DNA of 64,000 bases from Paenibacillus wynnii. Its GTDB lineage: Bacteria > Bacillota > Bacilli > Paenibacillales > Paenibacillaceae. The notes under the pieces were generated by a model that was not told the DNA's origin, searched no databases, and saw only the letters and a list, made by a program, of their open reading frames with translations. How positions within the stretch are numbered: position 1 is the first letter of the stretch; every line of letters begins with the position of its first letter. The stretch covers positions 434,001-498,000 of the forward strand of contig NZ_JAUSTK010000001.1 in the NCBI RefSeq assembly GCF_030812855.1, read 5' to 3'. This document shows, one piece after another, positions 36,552 through 45,043 of the stretch. A program made the position numbers and the translations under genes.

Positions 36552-36680
36552 GCTGTTGTCTCCAGATTTCTTTGATTTAATCCGCTTTTTAGCGGTTGAA
36601 ATCCGGATACAGCTTATGCTTTCGAGGCGAGCTTTCCTACGGAAAGCTTTCGGGCGGTCGCTATCGCTCCTACAGTTCCA
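36552..36680. repeat. Palindromic dispersed element
   Basis: Imperfect inverted repeat: GCTGTTGTCTCCAGATTTC (36552-36570) against GAAATCCGGATACAGC (36598-36613), with an inner hairpin CCGCT/AGCGG. A second palindrome AGCTTTCC-TAC-GGAAAGCT follows at ~36629-36648. A partial copy of the right arm is at 44982-45013. No coding potential. Confidence 0.6.
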
Positions 36681-36817
36681 AATTTCCCTTTCGTTCCTTT
36701 TCGCTTTTTGTTATTTTCTTTTGTTCAGCTTAATTATTCTTAAAATTACTTAAAATTTTAACATATTTAAATGGAATAAAACAGTAATATGCTTTCTTAT
36801 AAACGGATAGCCTTACA

Positions 36818-36876
36818 TCTGAAACTCTAACATTCTGAAACTTTAACATTCTGAAACTCTAACATTCTAACACTCT
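36818..36876. repeat. Short tandem repeat (CTGAAACTCTAACATT)
   Basis: About three and a half copies of a 16-17 base unit CTGAAACTYTAACATT. It lies in the long AT-rich leader before the carbonic anhydrase gene. Confidence 0.7.
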
Positions 36877-37003
36877 AGTATCGTCTAACTAGGCAGTTTG
36901 AATCAGCAGAAACTTTGAGCCTATTTTCACTTGATGATTTATTTCCTGTAATTTACAATATTATAATGTTTCCCAAACAAAAAAATAGAAAGTTGGGGTA
37001 GGA

Positions 37004-37828
37004 GTGAGCATTACCAAGAGATTAACTCGAGTACTGTTCCCATTCATGGTCTTGTCCATGATAACGGGATGTGGAAGTGAAAAAGCGGTCGACAAGGCAG
37101 CTAACGAACAAGAAGCCTCGCCGGCAATAAGCGTTCATAAAACGCACTGGTCCTACGAAGGGGATACATCACCCGAACACTGGGCTGAACTGGATCAACT
37201 GTTTACAACCTGCAAAGTCGGCAAGGCACAGTCACCGATTAATATTCTCGAAGATGAGGTAAAGGATGTTGAGAGCCTCTCCCCTATCAAGGTGGAGTAC
37301 TCCCCGTCTAAGGTATCTATTGTTAATAACGGCCACACCATCCAGGCCAACCTTAACAATCCGAACAATAAAATCACCCTCGAAGGAAAGACGTATACGC
37401 TGCAGCAGTTCCATTTCCACCTCCCCAGCGAGCATGAAGTGAACGGAAGTCATGCGGATATGGAGCTTCACTTTGTACACAAAAATGAAGAAGGCAAGCT
37501 TGCCGTTCTAAGTGTATTAATCAACAAAGGCGCCGAAAATGCCGAGTTGAATAAAATTTGGTCGATGCTCCCGGCTGAGGAGAATGAAGAAGGAGTTGCG
37601 ATCGAAGGTGACTTCGACATGAACAAACTGCTTCCTGCAGACCTTCATTCCTTCCGCTACCAAGGCTCGCTCACCACGCCTCCATGTACCGAAGGCGTCC
37701 AATGGATCGTTCTGGAAAGCTCTGTTCCATGGTCCGAGGAGCAAATTAACAAGTTCAAAGCCATTTTCCCTCATGATAATCGTCCCGTTCAACCGCTTGG
37801 AGCGCGGGAAGTGGATGCTGATAATTAA
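37004..37828 (+). CDS. Alpha-class carbonic anhydrase lipoprotein
   Basis: 274 residues. Lipoprotein signal with lipobox MITGC (Cys ~24), so it is anchored outside the cytoplasmic membrane. The alpha-CA fold shows SPINI (~75), zinc ligands in QFHFHLPSEHEV (two His, ~135) and MELHFVHKN (third His), and the substrate-pocket motif GSLTTPPCTEGVQWIV (~225). It catalyses CO2/bicarbonate interconversion at the cell surface. GTG start at 37004, preceded by GGGG. A terminator follows immediately, so it is a single-gene unit. Assignment is firm; all three zinc His are present. Confidence 0.95.
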   Translation: MSITKRLTRVLFPFMVLSMITGCGSEKAVDKAANEQEASPAISVHKTHWSYEGDTSPEHWAELDQLFTTCKVGKAQSPINILEDEVKDVESLSPIKVEYSPSKVSIVNNGHTIQANLNNPNNKITLEGKTYTLQQFHFHLPSEHEVNGSHADMELHFVHKNEEGKLAVLSVLINKGAENAELNKIWSMLPAEENEEGVAIEGDFDMNKLLPADLHSFRYQGSLTTPPCTEGVQWIVLESSVPWSEEQINKFKAIFPHDNRPVQPLGAREVDADN

Positions 37829-37831
37829 AAT

Positions 37832-37876
37832 AACAAAGAGCCTTGCAGACCATCTGCGAGGCTCTTTGTCTTTTTT
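37832..37876 (+). terminator. Terminator after carbonic anhydrase
   Basis: Stem AACAAAGAGCCTTGCAG / CTGCGAGGCTCTTTGT followed by CTTTTTT. Confidence 0.92.
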
Positions 37877-37984
37877 CTGCTTTTCCTGGTTCATTTTTTC
37901 TTCTTTATCATAAGTCTACCGTTTCAATTTAAAGAACGCTCATACAGGCATCAAGAATATATGTGTTATATCTTAAATATTGAT

Positions 37985-38212
37985 TTATATTAAAAATACT
38001 TGCTCCGAAGGTTTTTGTATCACGGGTCTTATCTGAGTTGTTTTGGGGATTGTGTCTTCAATCATATCCTCAAGATATAACATGAGAGCCTCTTTCGCCA
38101 TTTGCTTTGCTTCATCAAGAGAATATCCACATGTAATACATCCCGGTAAGTCCGGGAATGTAACGGTTATTCCATCTTCAGCAACGTCTGTAAGATCAAA
38201 ACGCAATTTCAC
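37985..38212 (-). CDS. HicB-like protein (orphan antitoxin fold)
   Basis: About 75 residues with the HicB N-terminal fold: LRFDLTDVAEDGITVTFPDL, PGCITCGYSLDEAKQMAKEA, LMLYLEDMIED. No C-terminal DNA-binding domain and no HicA toxin gene next to it. The frame could start at TTG 38236, but GTG 38210-38212 gives the family-typical start; neither has a strong ribosome site. It overlaps the 3' end of the preceding gene (38196) and may depend on translational coupling. Probably a solitary HicB-family protein, not an active toxin-antitoxin pair. Confidence 0.8.
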   Translation of the reverse strand: MKLRFDLTDVAEDGITVTFPDLPGCITCGYSLDEAKQMAKEALMLYLEDMIEDTIPKTTQIRPVIQKPSEQVFLI

Positions 38213-39023
38213 TAAGATCTGAACATTCGACTGCAATGTAATCCGTTATCGATAGATTCTCATTAAAATCTTCAAGTGAGAATGAGCATTCAGCTACCTT
38301 ATCCCGGCGGAGGGGAGTATCCCTTAGTTTGTTGTTTTTCCTCATTTCTATCATATCATTGTACTCTTTCACTTGGGCCTCATCGGTCAGTGCGACAGGG
38401 AAATACAGAGTTAAAGCTCCCTCAATCTGGTTCTTGTGAAGAAGTTGGATCAGCGACTCTATATTATGTACTTTTTTCGCATTTTCTGAATTCGGCTTAT
38501 TCTCCACCTTCCACTGGGTAAACACATTGATTTGAAGGGGCTCACTCTGGTAATCCAGCAAATGATCCTGCCAACTGGTTGTCTTTACATAAGGAATTTT
38601 ATATACTGCCGAGGAGAAATCTGCGTCTTCGTAGTCAACGTCGTAATAATAGGGACCCGTTGTTAAAATAGATTTCAGAATGGGGCCAAAAGATCGGTTA
38701 AGCACATAGTTTTCATGATAAATCCTCAACTTTTCATGGTAGACATCAATATTAAATACGGTATCGGGACTATCATTCGGGTAGGCTTTCATAGTGGAAA
38801 GTCCAAAAGTCTGCTTGAACAAAACCGTATTAGTTATAACCGTAAATGTTTCCCCGTACCTTTTCGTTAAGTATTCTTCTGCTAGCCGGCTTTCTTTCTG
38901 TTCACTATAAAACAGATTTTCAAACATCTGACTCCCTCCAAGCAGCAACAAGGGCAGTACGAATATCAACACAATCACGTTACATGCTACAGCCATCACA
39001 ACGAATAAGGTTCTCACATTCAA
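38196..39023 (-). CDS. Membrane-anchored protein of unknown function
   Basis: 275 residues. One strong N-terminal hydrophobic segment (VVMAVACNVIVLIFVLPLLLLGG, ~8-30) and a soluble extracytoplasmic domain. No family recognised. A YLTKRYGETFTV segment near residue 52 resembles small Gram-positive YfjL/YjcG-like secreted proteins only in general style. Acidic and aromatic-rich; one Cys pair near the C-terminus (CSFS, ECSD). Same strand as the overlapping HicB-like gene. Confidence 0.65.
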   Translation of the reverse strand: MNVRTLFVVMAVACNVIVLIFVLPLLLLGGSQMFENLFYSEQKESRLAEEYLTKRYGETFTVITNTVLFKQTFGLSTMKAYPNDSPDTVFNIDVYHEKLRIYHENYVLNRSFGPILKSILTTGPYYYDVDYEDADFSSAVYKIPYVKTTSWQDHLLDYQSEPLQINVFTQWKVENKPNSENAKKVHNIESLIQLLHKNQIEGALTLYFPVALTDEAQVKEYNDMIEMRKNNKLRDTPLRRDKVAECSFSLEDFNENLSITDYIAVECSDLSEIAF

Positions 39024-39593
39024 CTCAGCACTCCTTATCTGAACGAAAAAATACTAATTGTTTGCGATAAAAATATATTAAATAATATCAATCACCAAAT
39101 TGCTAGTTTGTGATTGGCAACATCTAGCGCAAAGGTCATACATTGTCACTATACCTATGAATCACAAATAAAAATAGCTGCACTCTGTACACCTATTTTG
39201 GGTGAATTCTCCGACAAATTACCTTTAGTTGTATTTCCTGCAACTATATCCCGAAAGAACACAGCTATTCACCTTTTTCAAAGAATATAGTTGCAGAATA
39301 TACAGTTAAAGCGGCGATTACAGCGAGAAACGATGTTTTTAGATGCACAAACTACAACTATCCCAAACGTTCAACCCAGTAAGACCCATACTGTTCGAAT
39401 GGATTTTGCAAAGACACTCACTTCTATATGTAGGATGCAGCCCCATAGTTCCATACTACGTTAGCTGACTGATTTGTTATACTACTTATGATCGTCATCC
39501 ATAATATGTATGTTCCTGGAATGTAAAGTGATTGGATATGAAAGTCCGGGAGACGCCAGACAATGAGCCGATTATCGACTATACTCTCTATAT
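39024..39593. repeat. Intergenic region with dispersed TGCACT/CAACTA elements
   Basis: About 570 bases without a credible gene. It carries at least four copies of the dispersed element: CTGCACTCTGTACACCTATT (39180-), TTAGTTGTATTTCCTGCAAC (39222-), AGTTGCAGAATATACAGTTA (39289-) and ATGCACAAACTACAACTAT (39344-). The second copy has perfect inverted ends TAGTTG / CAACTA. An open minus-strand frame (39424-39630) has no ribosome site and runs into a terminator; rejected. Confidence 0.55.
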
Positions 39594-39627
39594 AAAAAGC
39601 GCACAACAGGTTAGCCTGCGCGCGCTT
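39594..39627 (-). terminator. Terminator after the small acidic protein gene
   Basis: Minus-strand stem with GCGC ends and CAGG / CCTG core, followed by TTTTTATA, just past the stop at 39638. Confidence 0.7.
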
Positions 39628-39637
39628 CACATTTTCA

Positions 39638-39823
39638 TTATTTTTCCTCTAACTCATCCGGTACATCGTATTTATTGATATGTGAGGTTAAAGCTTCCAT
39701 TGCTTCATCAACATCCGTCGTAGCAGGCACATCTCCGATTGCGTCATCTGTAACGTCGTGAAAATTTAAATTGTCCGCCTCAAGGGCTTTCTGTTTATTT
39801 ACCTTCATTTTCATATCTTTCAT
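39638..39823 (-). CDS. Small acidic protein of unknown function (61 aa)
   Basis: Basic N-terminus (MKDMKMKVNKQKALE) then an acidic, helix-prone body (DVTDDAIGDVPATTDVDEAM) ending in PDELEEK. No membrane segment. The ATG at 39821-39823 has AAGGA eight bases upstream, better than the earlier in-frame ATGs. A terminator follows. It is a real small gene by start and terminator context; family not recognised. It could be a spore- or stress-associated small protein, but that is only a guess. Confidence 0.6.
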   Translation of the reverse strand: MKDMKMKVNKQKALEADNLNFHDVTDDAIGDVPATTDVDEAMEALTSHINKYDVPDELEEK

Positions 39824-39922
39824 GCTCAACATCCTTCCCTTCTTATTCCATTTCATGATCAGAGTTCGTCTTTACTATGCACGAGGGAAATGTCTGTTAT
39901 TCATAATCAACGCTATATGTTC

Positions 39923-41113
39923 TTAATATACTGATCCATCCCATCGGTACCGCTTCAGAATCTCCTCATCCAATTCCATGCCGATTCCCACACCAACAGG
40001 GAGCTTCACCTTTCCACCTACTGCTTCAAGAGGGGTAATGAAAGTAAACGGGTTATCCATCACGTCCCATTCAACAGGTTCGATGTCTTGCCTTTCCATT
40101 TTGCTCCAAGGAGGCAGACAAGCCTGTGCAAATAAAGCATATAATCGAGATAATCCGCCATCAAAGGTATGCGGCGATGTCCTCAGACCGAACAAGCGGG
40201 AAATGAACAGCGTATGCCTGTAATCGTCAATGCCGTCTTCATGAGCCAGGTCCGGTTGAGTAATATCAATGGCTCCTTCTCGCAAGAGGGTAAGGAATTC
40301 CTCGCAGTTTTTTAAGTTTTCTCCCCCGGCGATAGGAACTGAAAGGCTTGCCCGCAGCATTTTATAATCTCCTACCCGGTTCATAGGTAACGGCTCTTCA
40401 AACCAGAGAATGTTGTTCCATTTCGAAAAGTTCCTCTCCCACTCTCGGGCGGAGGCATAATCGTAGCTTTGGTTGGCATCCAAAATCAGTTCACATGAAC
40501 CGGATAATAGTCCTTGGATCTTTTGAATATGGGACTGATCTTCCTTAAATGTTTTTCCGCCTACTTTCACTTTTACTTGATTGAAACCGGAAATCGCTGA
40601 TTTTTTCACGAGATCCAGTGAATGTTGTACCCAATCGGTCTGGTAAGAGTAGGACTGAAATGAGGCATATACAGGCACCGAATTTCTCCAGCTTCCTCCC
40701 CATAAATCACAAATAGAAAGCCCAGAATATTTCGCTGCAATTTCTGTTAGTGCCATACTCACTCCGGAGGCTGCCCGCTGATGCCACTGCTTAATATGGT
40801 TCACCAATTGAAGCCGGTTCAATGCCTGTTTACCTATTAGATAAGGGATAATCTTGTTTTCAAACCCAGCCTTCAGAGCGGGCAGCCAATCCACACACTC
40901 TCCCCAGCCTATGATTCCCGATTGGGTTGTTATGCGAAATAAGAAGTTGCTTCGGTAGTGCTTGAAGCCGTTAGCATCTCCATAAGGCTGCTTAAGCGGG
41001 TAAAATAAAGGGAAAGTATCGACTCTTGCAATATTCAATAGATCAAACTCCTTTGTACATGCTGCAGGTAGGTTGACCATAGTATGGCAAATGCGATAAA
41101 TCCTTATACTCAT
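39923..41113 (-). CDS. Enolase-superfamily enzyme (mandelate racemase/muconate lactonizing type)
   Basis: 396 residues. Capping domain (~30-140; FRITTQSGIIGWGECVDWL) and barrel with the superfamily catalytic set: K-x-K in VKVKVGG (~213), metal ligands in LDANQSY (Asp), WFEEPLP (Glu) and GGENLKN (Glu), then TQPDLAHEDGIDDY and SPHTFDGG with a His-bearing loop. The Lys-x-Lys plus His pattern fits the mandelate-racemase subgroup, i.e. acid-sugar dehydratase or racemase rather than muconate cycloisomerase. The start is uncertain: no clear ribosome site precedes 41113, and the family typically begins near residue 25 (LLNIARVDTF). Substrate unknown. Confidence 0.82.
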   Translation of the reverse strand: MSIRIYRICHTMVNLPAACTKEFDLLNIARVDTFPLFYPLKQPYGDANGFKHYRSNFLFRITTQSGIIGWGECVDWLPALKAGFENKIIPYLIGKQALNRLQLVNHIKQWHQRAASGVSMALTEIAAKYSGLSICDLWGGSWRNSVPVYASFQSYSYQTDWVQHSLDLVKKSAISGFNQVKVKVGGKTFKEDQSHIQKIQGLLSGSCELILDANQSYDYASAREWERNFSKWNNILWFEEPLPMNRVGDYKMLRASLSVPIAGGENLKNCEEFLTLLREGAIDITQPDLAHEDGIDDYRHTLFISRLFGLRTSPHTFDGGLSRLYALFAQACLPPWSKMERQDIEPVEWDVMDNPFTFITPLEAVGGKVKLPVGVGIGMELDEEILKRYRWDGSVY

Positions 41114-41121
41114 ATTTAGTA

Positions 41122-41397
41122 CTAACTAATGAACATAATTACTCCAAAGGATACAACCCAAAGCATAGGAATAAGATTTAATGTGATGGCAGTTCTAGGT
41201 CTGCGCTTATGTACAACCCATGCTATGATCGAGCAAACTACAACCGCAACCGGGAACAAGCTAACCAGTAGGAAGAAAAGTGAATTCCAGAATGAAACGC
41301 CACTATCAAATACCATGAACGACATTAGCCAAACAACTAGCCAAGCAACTAAACACCCTGTATAAATCAATTGAGTGATAACTAAAAAAGGTTTCAT
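41122..41397 (-). CDS. Small three-helix membrane protein
   Basis: 91 residues, three transmembrane segments (LIYTGCLVAWLVVWLMSFMV, LFFLLVSLFPVAVVVCSIIA, ITLNLIPMLWVVSFGVIMFI) joined by short loops with VHKRRPRT. Good start: GGAGG eleven bases before the ATG at 41397. Only 8 bases separate it from the enolase-family gene downstream, so they are probably cotranscribed. No family recognised. Confidence 0.7.
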   Translation of the reverse strand: MKPFLVITQLIYTGCLVAWLVVWLMSFMVFDSGVSFWNSLFFLLVSLFPVAVVVCSIIAWVVHKRRPRTAITLNLIPMLWVVSFGVIMFIS

Positions 41398-41506
41398 TTG
41401 TGGACATTCCTCCAGAGTAGATCAAAATGTAGATATATATAGTTTATTATATATAATCTATAAAGTGATTCCACAAATTTTACTCTTGATCTCAATTGAG
41501 CAAAAC

Positions 41507-41534
41507 AAAAGAACGGCATCTCTGCCGTTCTTTT
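41507..41534. terminator. Terminator after the 207-residue unknown gene
   Basis: Stem AAAAGAACGGC / GCCGTTCTTTT with a 6-base loop, symmetric. It follows the minus-strand gene ending at 41575. Confidence 0.88.
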
Positions 41535-41574
41535 GTATGAATTATCATGGACTTGAGCCTTAAATGCCTACACT

Positions 41575-42198
41575 TTATTCCATTCCATGTTCTTTTCGGA
41601 TGTTGTATAAGCCTTGAAGCAGCAACTCAGCAGGATCACGGTTCAACTGCAAATGTGTCAGCAAAAGATGTATAGGCAAAGCGCATACGTTATTTCCTTC
41701 TGTAATCGCTGGGAACCCTACTTCGAAGGCCGGGCCAATATCTTCGTTCCAAGTTAGTCCCGCATGTACCTGCTCTGGAGCAAATTCCTCACGGACAGCT
41801 TCTATACACTGGGGAACCAGCACATTGTCTATCAATGCTTTGGCTTCATCTTCATTAGCAGGCGGTTGTGGAAGAGCTTTGCCTCCCTTGGTTTTCATCA
41901 GATCAACGTAGAAAGAAGCCATCCAAACTGCCGGATCATTCCCCGATTGGAACCTAGCTATCAACTCGCGTAGAAAAAAACCGCAGGAATATACATGGTT
42001 CGAATCATCTTTTACATGATAGACAAAAATAGGTCCGTATGCCTCGAAGTTCAATACTTGTCCTTCAACCTTCTGAAAGTGCTTATTCAAAGCTACAAGG
42101 CCATTATGGTAAACAGCCTTTATAAGCTCCGCCCAATTCTCTTCGGTCATAGCACCTTCATTACTATTAACTTCCTCGTTTGTTGTCTCGTTGTTCAT
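41575..42198 (-). CDS. Conserved-looking cytoplasmic protein of unknown function
   Basis: 207 residues from the ATG at 42196-42198, which follows GGGGTG by 8 bases; 40 extra in-frame codons upstream are not credible. Acidic N-terminal tail (NNETTNEEVNSNEGAMTEEN) and a globular domain with FEAYGPIFVYHVKDD, CGFFLRELIARFQSGNDPAVWMASFY and LPIHLLLTHLQLNRDPAELL. No signal peptide or membrane segment. Not a family I can name. Confidence 0.65.
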   Translation of the reverse strand: MNNETTNEEVNSNEGAMTEENWAELIKAVYHNGLVALNKHFQKVEGQVLNFEAYGPIFVYHVKDDSNHVYSCGFFLRELIARFQSGNDPAVWMASFYVDLMKTKGGKALPQPPANEDEAKALIDNVLVPQCIEAVREEFAPEQVHAGLTWNEDIGPAFEVGFPAITEGNNVCALPIHLLLTHLQLNRDPAELLLQGLYNIRKEHGME

Positions 42199-42561
42199 GT
42201 TATATTCACCCCGCCTACTATCATACCATCCAGCAGCTGAAACTGGCATTATGTAAAATAAACAATATTCTAACAATAATTGATATAGTTGCCTACCTGC
42301 TATTTTTCTGAAATCCAAAATACAATGACCGCCGTGGAAATGCTAGAGATCACTCTGAAACACATCCTTTTCTAAAGCCATATTGGATCCCATTTTACAA
42401 GATCTAATAGTGCTGCTTATGGCCTACTCTCGATGGTGGGTAGGATTAAGCTTCTTTCGGGTAGCGAATATACAGACACTAAATAATGAAGACAATCGAT
42501 ATATCTGCGAGGATTATGTCACAAGACTAATCAAAGAATAAACCATTTAAGGGGTGACAGA

Positions 42562-42760
42562 ATGTCGATTGAAATGAAGAAAATTCCAGAGGGAGTGGTG
42601 TTGGGATTTATATGATACACAAGTATATGGCTCCTATCGAATCTTCCGCGGCGGCAGCTGGGCTGAAGAGTCCAAGGGTTGCGGGGCAACATGCCGTCGT
42701 CGCAGCCACCCCTTATTTTCCATTGACGACCTTGGATTCCGAGTTGCCCGATCTTTATAA
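42562..42760 (+). pseudogene. SUMF1/formylglycine-generating-enzyme family gene with internal deletion
   Basis: Good start context (AAGGGGTGACAGA then ATG). The first ~11 codons MSIEMKKIPEG match the typical N-terminus of SUMF1/EgtB-like proteins. A frame jump then joins directly to the C-terminal ~60 residues of the same family: EWCWDLYDTQVYGSYRIFRG, GSWAEESKGCGATCRRRSHP, LFSIDDLGFRVARSL, ending in TAA. About 150-200 central codons are missing. The preserved two ends imply one large internal deletion. Just upstream (42477-42540) another short C-terminal-like frame NNEDNRYICEDYVTRLIKE ends in TAA and may be a further fragment. Confidence 0.82.
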
Positions 42761-42949
42761 AAAGACTGAAGTCATCGCTCCCAAATAAATATATAAGATA
42801 ACAAGCCTGATGATATTGCCGGCTTGTTTTTTTACGTACCCATTTTCCAGCAAACCTTCAGATAATAGTTCAGGTTCAGTTAAGCTATGCCTCCTATACT
42901 AACCTTATATTAAGATCTCAACTGAAGCAGAAAGGCGGTTTCCTTCTCT

Positions 42950-43924
42950 ATGTCAAAACTATTCTCAACCAAACGAAAACTAGTAATCATCGTGACACTA
43001 TGTTGTTTGCTCGTCGGCGGTGTCCTATACCAACTCGCTGATCGTTACTTGATCAAGCATGTCGAGGTCGTCGTAGCCGCCGAGGCAGCATCCAGTACAA
43101 CCGAGGCAGTATCCAATACCGCCGAAGTTACTACGGATTCGAGTACGACAAGCGCAAACTCATCTGAAGCCGTATCTGATGACTGGAACTACAGCAGTGA
43201 CGACATGAGCATTTCAGTTAAGCAAGTCGTTACCAACTCTGGCAGCGATCAAATCACCTACTACGTAGCCGATGTACAGGTTTCGGACGCTTCCCTTATC
43301 CAATCCGCTTTCGCCGATAATTCTTTCGGACGTAACATCACCGAAGATACTTCAGACATCGCCGCCGACCATGACGCGGTCTTCGCAATCAACGGGGATT
43401 ACTACGGCTTCCGAAGCGACGGGGTCATCATCCGCAACGGCGTTTTGTACCGCAATGAACCAGCCCGGGAGGCGGTCGCCCTTTATGCGGACGGCACAAT
43501 GGCTGCCTACAACGAAGAGGAGGTTTCCGCTGAGACCCTGTTAGCAAAAGGCGTCCTCCAAACGCTGTCGTTCGGCCCATCTCTTATCAAGAGCGGCGAA
43601 CTTGTTCAGGATCTGGACAATATCAAAATCGACTCCAATTTCGGCAATCGCTCCATCTCGAACGCGAATCCGCGCACGGGTATCGGTATGATCTCACCGA
43701 ACCACTACGTGTTCGTTGTCGTCGATGGCCGCTCGGACGAAAGCCGGGGCATGACGCTCGATGAGTTTGCACAGCTGTTCGCCGACCTCGGCGCCACGGA
43801 AGCATACAACCTGGACGGCGGCGGCTCATCAACGATGTACTTTATGGGCCGCGTCGTGAACAATCCGCAAGGAAAACAAGAGGAACGTGGCGTGAGCGAC
43901 ATCCTCTATCTCGGGGAGGGATAA
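42950..43924 (+). CDS. Phosphodiester glycosidase family protein (NAGPA domain), membrane anchored
   Basis: 324 residues. N-terminal transmembrane anchor (LVIIVTLCCLLVGGVLYQLA, ~11-30), Ser/Thr-rich stalk (~45-80) and the NAGPA-type catalytic domain with AINGDYYGFRSDGVIIRNG (~145), PRTGIGMISPNHYVFVVVDG (~245) and the Asp/Gly-rich NLDGGGSSTMYF near the C-terminus. The family cleaves GlcNAc phosphodiester linkages, e.g. on wall polymers or exported glycans. It is followed after 3 bases by a GT2-GtrA glycosyltransferase, so the two form an operon for making or editing an extracellular glycan. G+C is higher than in surrounding genes. Confidence 0.88.
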   Translation: MSKLFSTKRKLVIIVTLCCLLVGGVLYQLADRYLIKHVEVVVAAEAASSTTEAVSNTAEVTTDSSTTSANSSEAVSDDWNYSSDDMSISVKQVVTNSGSDQITYYVADVQVSDASLIQSAFADNSFGRNITEDTSDIAADHDAVFAINGDYYGFRSDGVIIRNGVLYRNEPAREAVALYADGTMAAYNEEEVSAETLLAKGVLQTLSFGPSLIKSGELVQDLDNIKIDSNFGNRSISNANPRTGIGMISPNHYVFVVVDGRSDESRGMTLDEFAQLFADLGATEAYNLDGGGSSTMYFMGRVVNNPQGKQEERGVSDILYLGEG

Positions 43925-43927
43925 GCC

Positions 43928-44941
43928 ATGACCGTATTGATACCATCCTATGAACCTGATCATCGCTTAATCGAGCTTATCAAGAGCCTGCGGGCGATGA
44001 CTGAAACACCGATCATCGTCGTGGACGACGGAAGCGGAGATCGGTTCCGAAGCATCTTCGATTCCGTAAAAGCCGCCGGATGCACCGTGCTGACCCATGT
44101 CATCAACCGAGGCAAAGGTCGGGCGCTAAAAACCGGATTTCAATATATTTTAGATAACACCCCCGCCGCAGCAGCCGTCGTCTGCGCGGACAGCGATGGA
44201 CAGCATTCCCCGAAGGACATCGTTGCTGTGGGCCGGGCTAGCGAATCCGCCGATGCCAAGATGGTGCTTGGCAGCCGGTTATTCACCGGCAAGGTACCTC
44301 TGCGCAGCCGATTTGGGAACCGTCTCACTAGCAAGGTGTATGATGCGGCGACCGGTATATACATCGGGGATACACAGACAGGCCTCCGAGGGTATCCGAG
44401 GAGTATGCTCAGTTGGCTGTGCCAAGTGCCCGGAGAACGGTTCGAATACGAGATGAACTTGCTGCTCGAAGCACCCTCCCATGGTTATGGGATTACGGAA
44501 CTGCCGATTGATACAATTTACTTGAACGATAATCATTCGTCCCATTTCCGTCCCATTGCCGACTCCATAAAGATATATGCGCCCATTTTAAAATTCAGCG
44601 TGTCCTCTCTCGTCTCAGGTATTCTTGATTTCGTTCTTCTATTGCTGTTTCAGAGCGCCACCTCAAATCTTTTATTATCAGTCATCGGTGCCAGAGCCAT
44701 GAGCTCTGCCGCAAATTTCGGCTTAAATCGACAATTTGTCTTCGGCCGTCAGGGTAAAGGGACGGTCCAAAAGTCCATGATCCGCTATTATGCGCTTGCC
44801 GTCCTGATCGTCGGGCTGAATTACGGATGTTTGTCGCTGCTGCATACGGTTCTAGGTATTCCCCTGATTCCTGCGAAGCTCGTAACCGAATGTATTTTAT
44901 TTCTATTAAGTTTTTGGGCCCAGCGAAAGTTTGTTTATTAG
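43928..44941 (+). CDS. Glycosyltransferase family 2 fused to GtrA membrane domain
   Basis: 337 residues. GT2 domain ~1-210: TVLIPSYEPDHRLIELIKSL, VDDGSGDRF, NRGKGRALKTGFQYI, DSDGQHSP (DxD metal site), and LPIDTIYL. The C-terminal ~215-335 is a four-helix GtrA module (VSGILDFVLLLLF, NFGLNRQFVFGRQG, FLLSFWAQRKFVY). Such fusions resemble polyprenyl-phosphate glucosyl transferases that supply lipid-linked sugar on the membrane. Cotranscribed with the NAGPA-domain gene. Higher G+C than neighbours, consistent with transfer of the pair. Confidence 0.88.
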   Translation: MTVLIPSYEPDHRLIELIKSLRAMTETPIIVVDDGSGDRFRSIFDSVKAAGCTVLTHVINRGKGRALKTGFQYILDNTPAAAAVVCADSDGQHSPKDIVAVGRASESADAKMVLGSRLFTGKVPLRSRFGNRLTSKVYDAATGIYIGDTQTGLRGYPRSMLSWLCQVPGERFEYEMNLLLEAPSHGYGITELPIDTIYLNDNHSSHFRPIADSIKIYAPILKFSVSSLVSGILDFVLLLLFQSATSNLLLSVIGARAMSSAANFGLNRQFVFGRQGKGTVQKSMIRYYALAVLIVGLNYGCLSLLHTVLGIPLIPAKLVTECILFLLSFWAQRKFVY

Positions 44942-44981
44942 AATTATACAATAACGTTTCGTCTTGACTTGCTTGAATTGT

Positions 44982-45013
44982 ACCGCTGTTCGCGGATGAA
45001 ATCCGGAGACAAC
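44982..45013. repeat. Partial copy of the 36.55-kb palindromic element
   Basis: ACCGCTGTTCGCGGATGAAA then TCCGGAGACAAC; matches the inner hairpin and right arm of the element at 36552-36613. Confidence 0.55.
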
Positions 45014-45043
45014 AAATTATTCAAGAAAAAATCAGGCATGAGC

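Noticed and set aside
37985-38212. Functional HicAB toxin-antitoxin system
   Set aside because: Only the HicB-like half is found; no HicA double-stranded-RNA-binding-like small protein adjacent.
39424-39630. 68-codon minus frame between the small acidic protein and the repeat region
   Set aside because: It begins in the terminator of the upstream gene and has no ribosome site.
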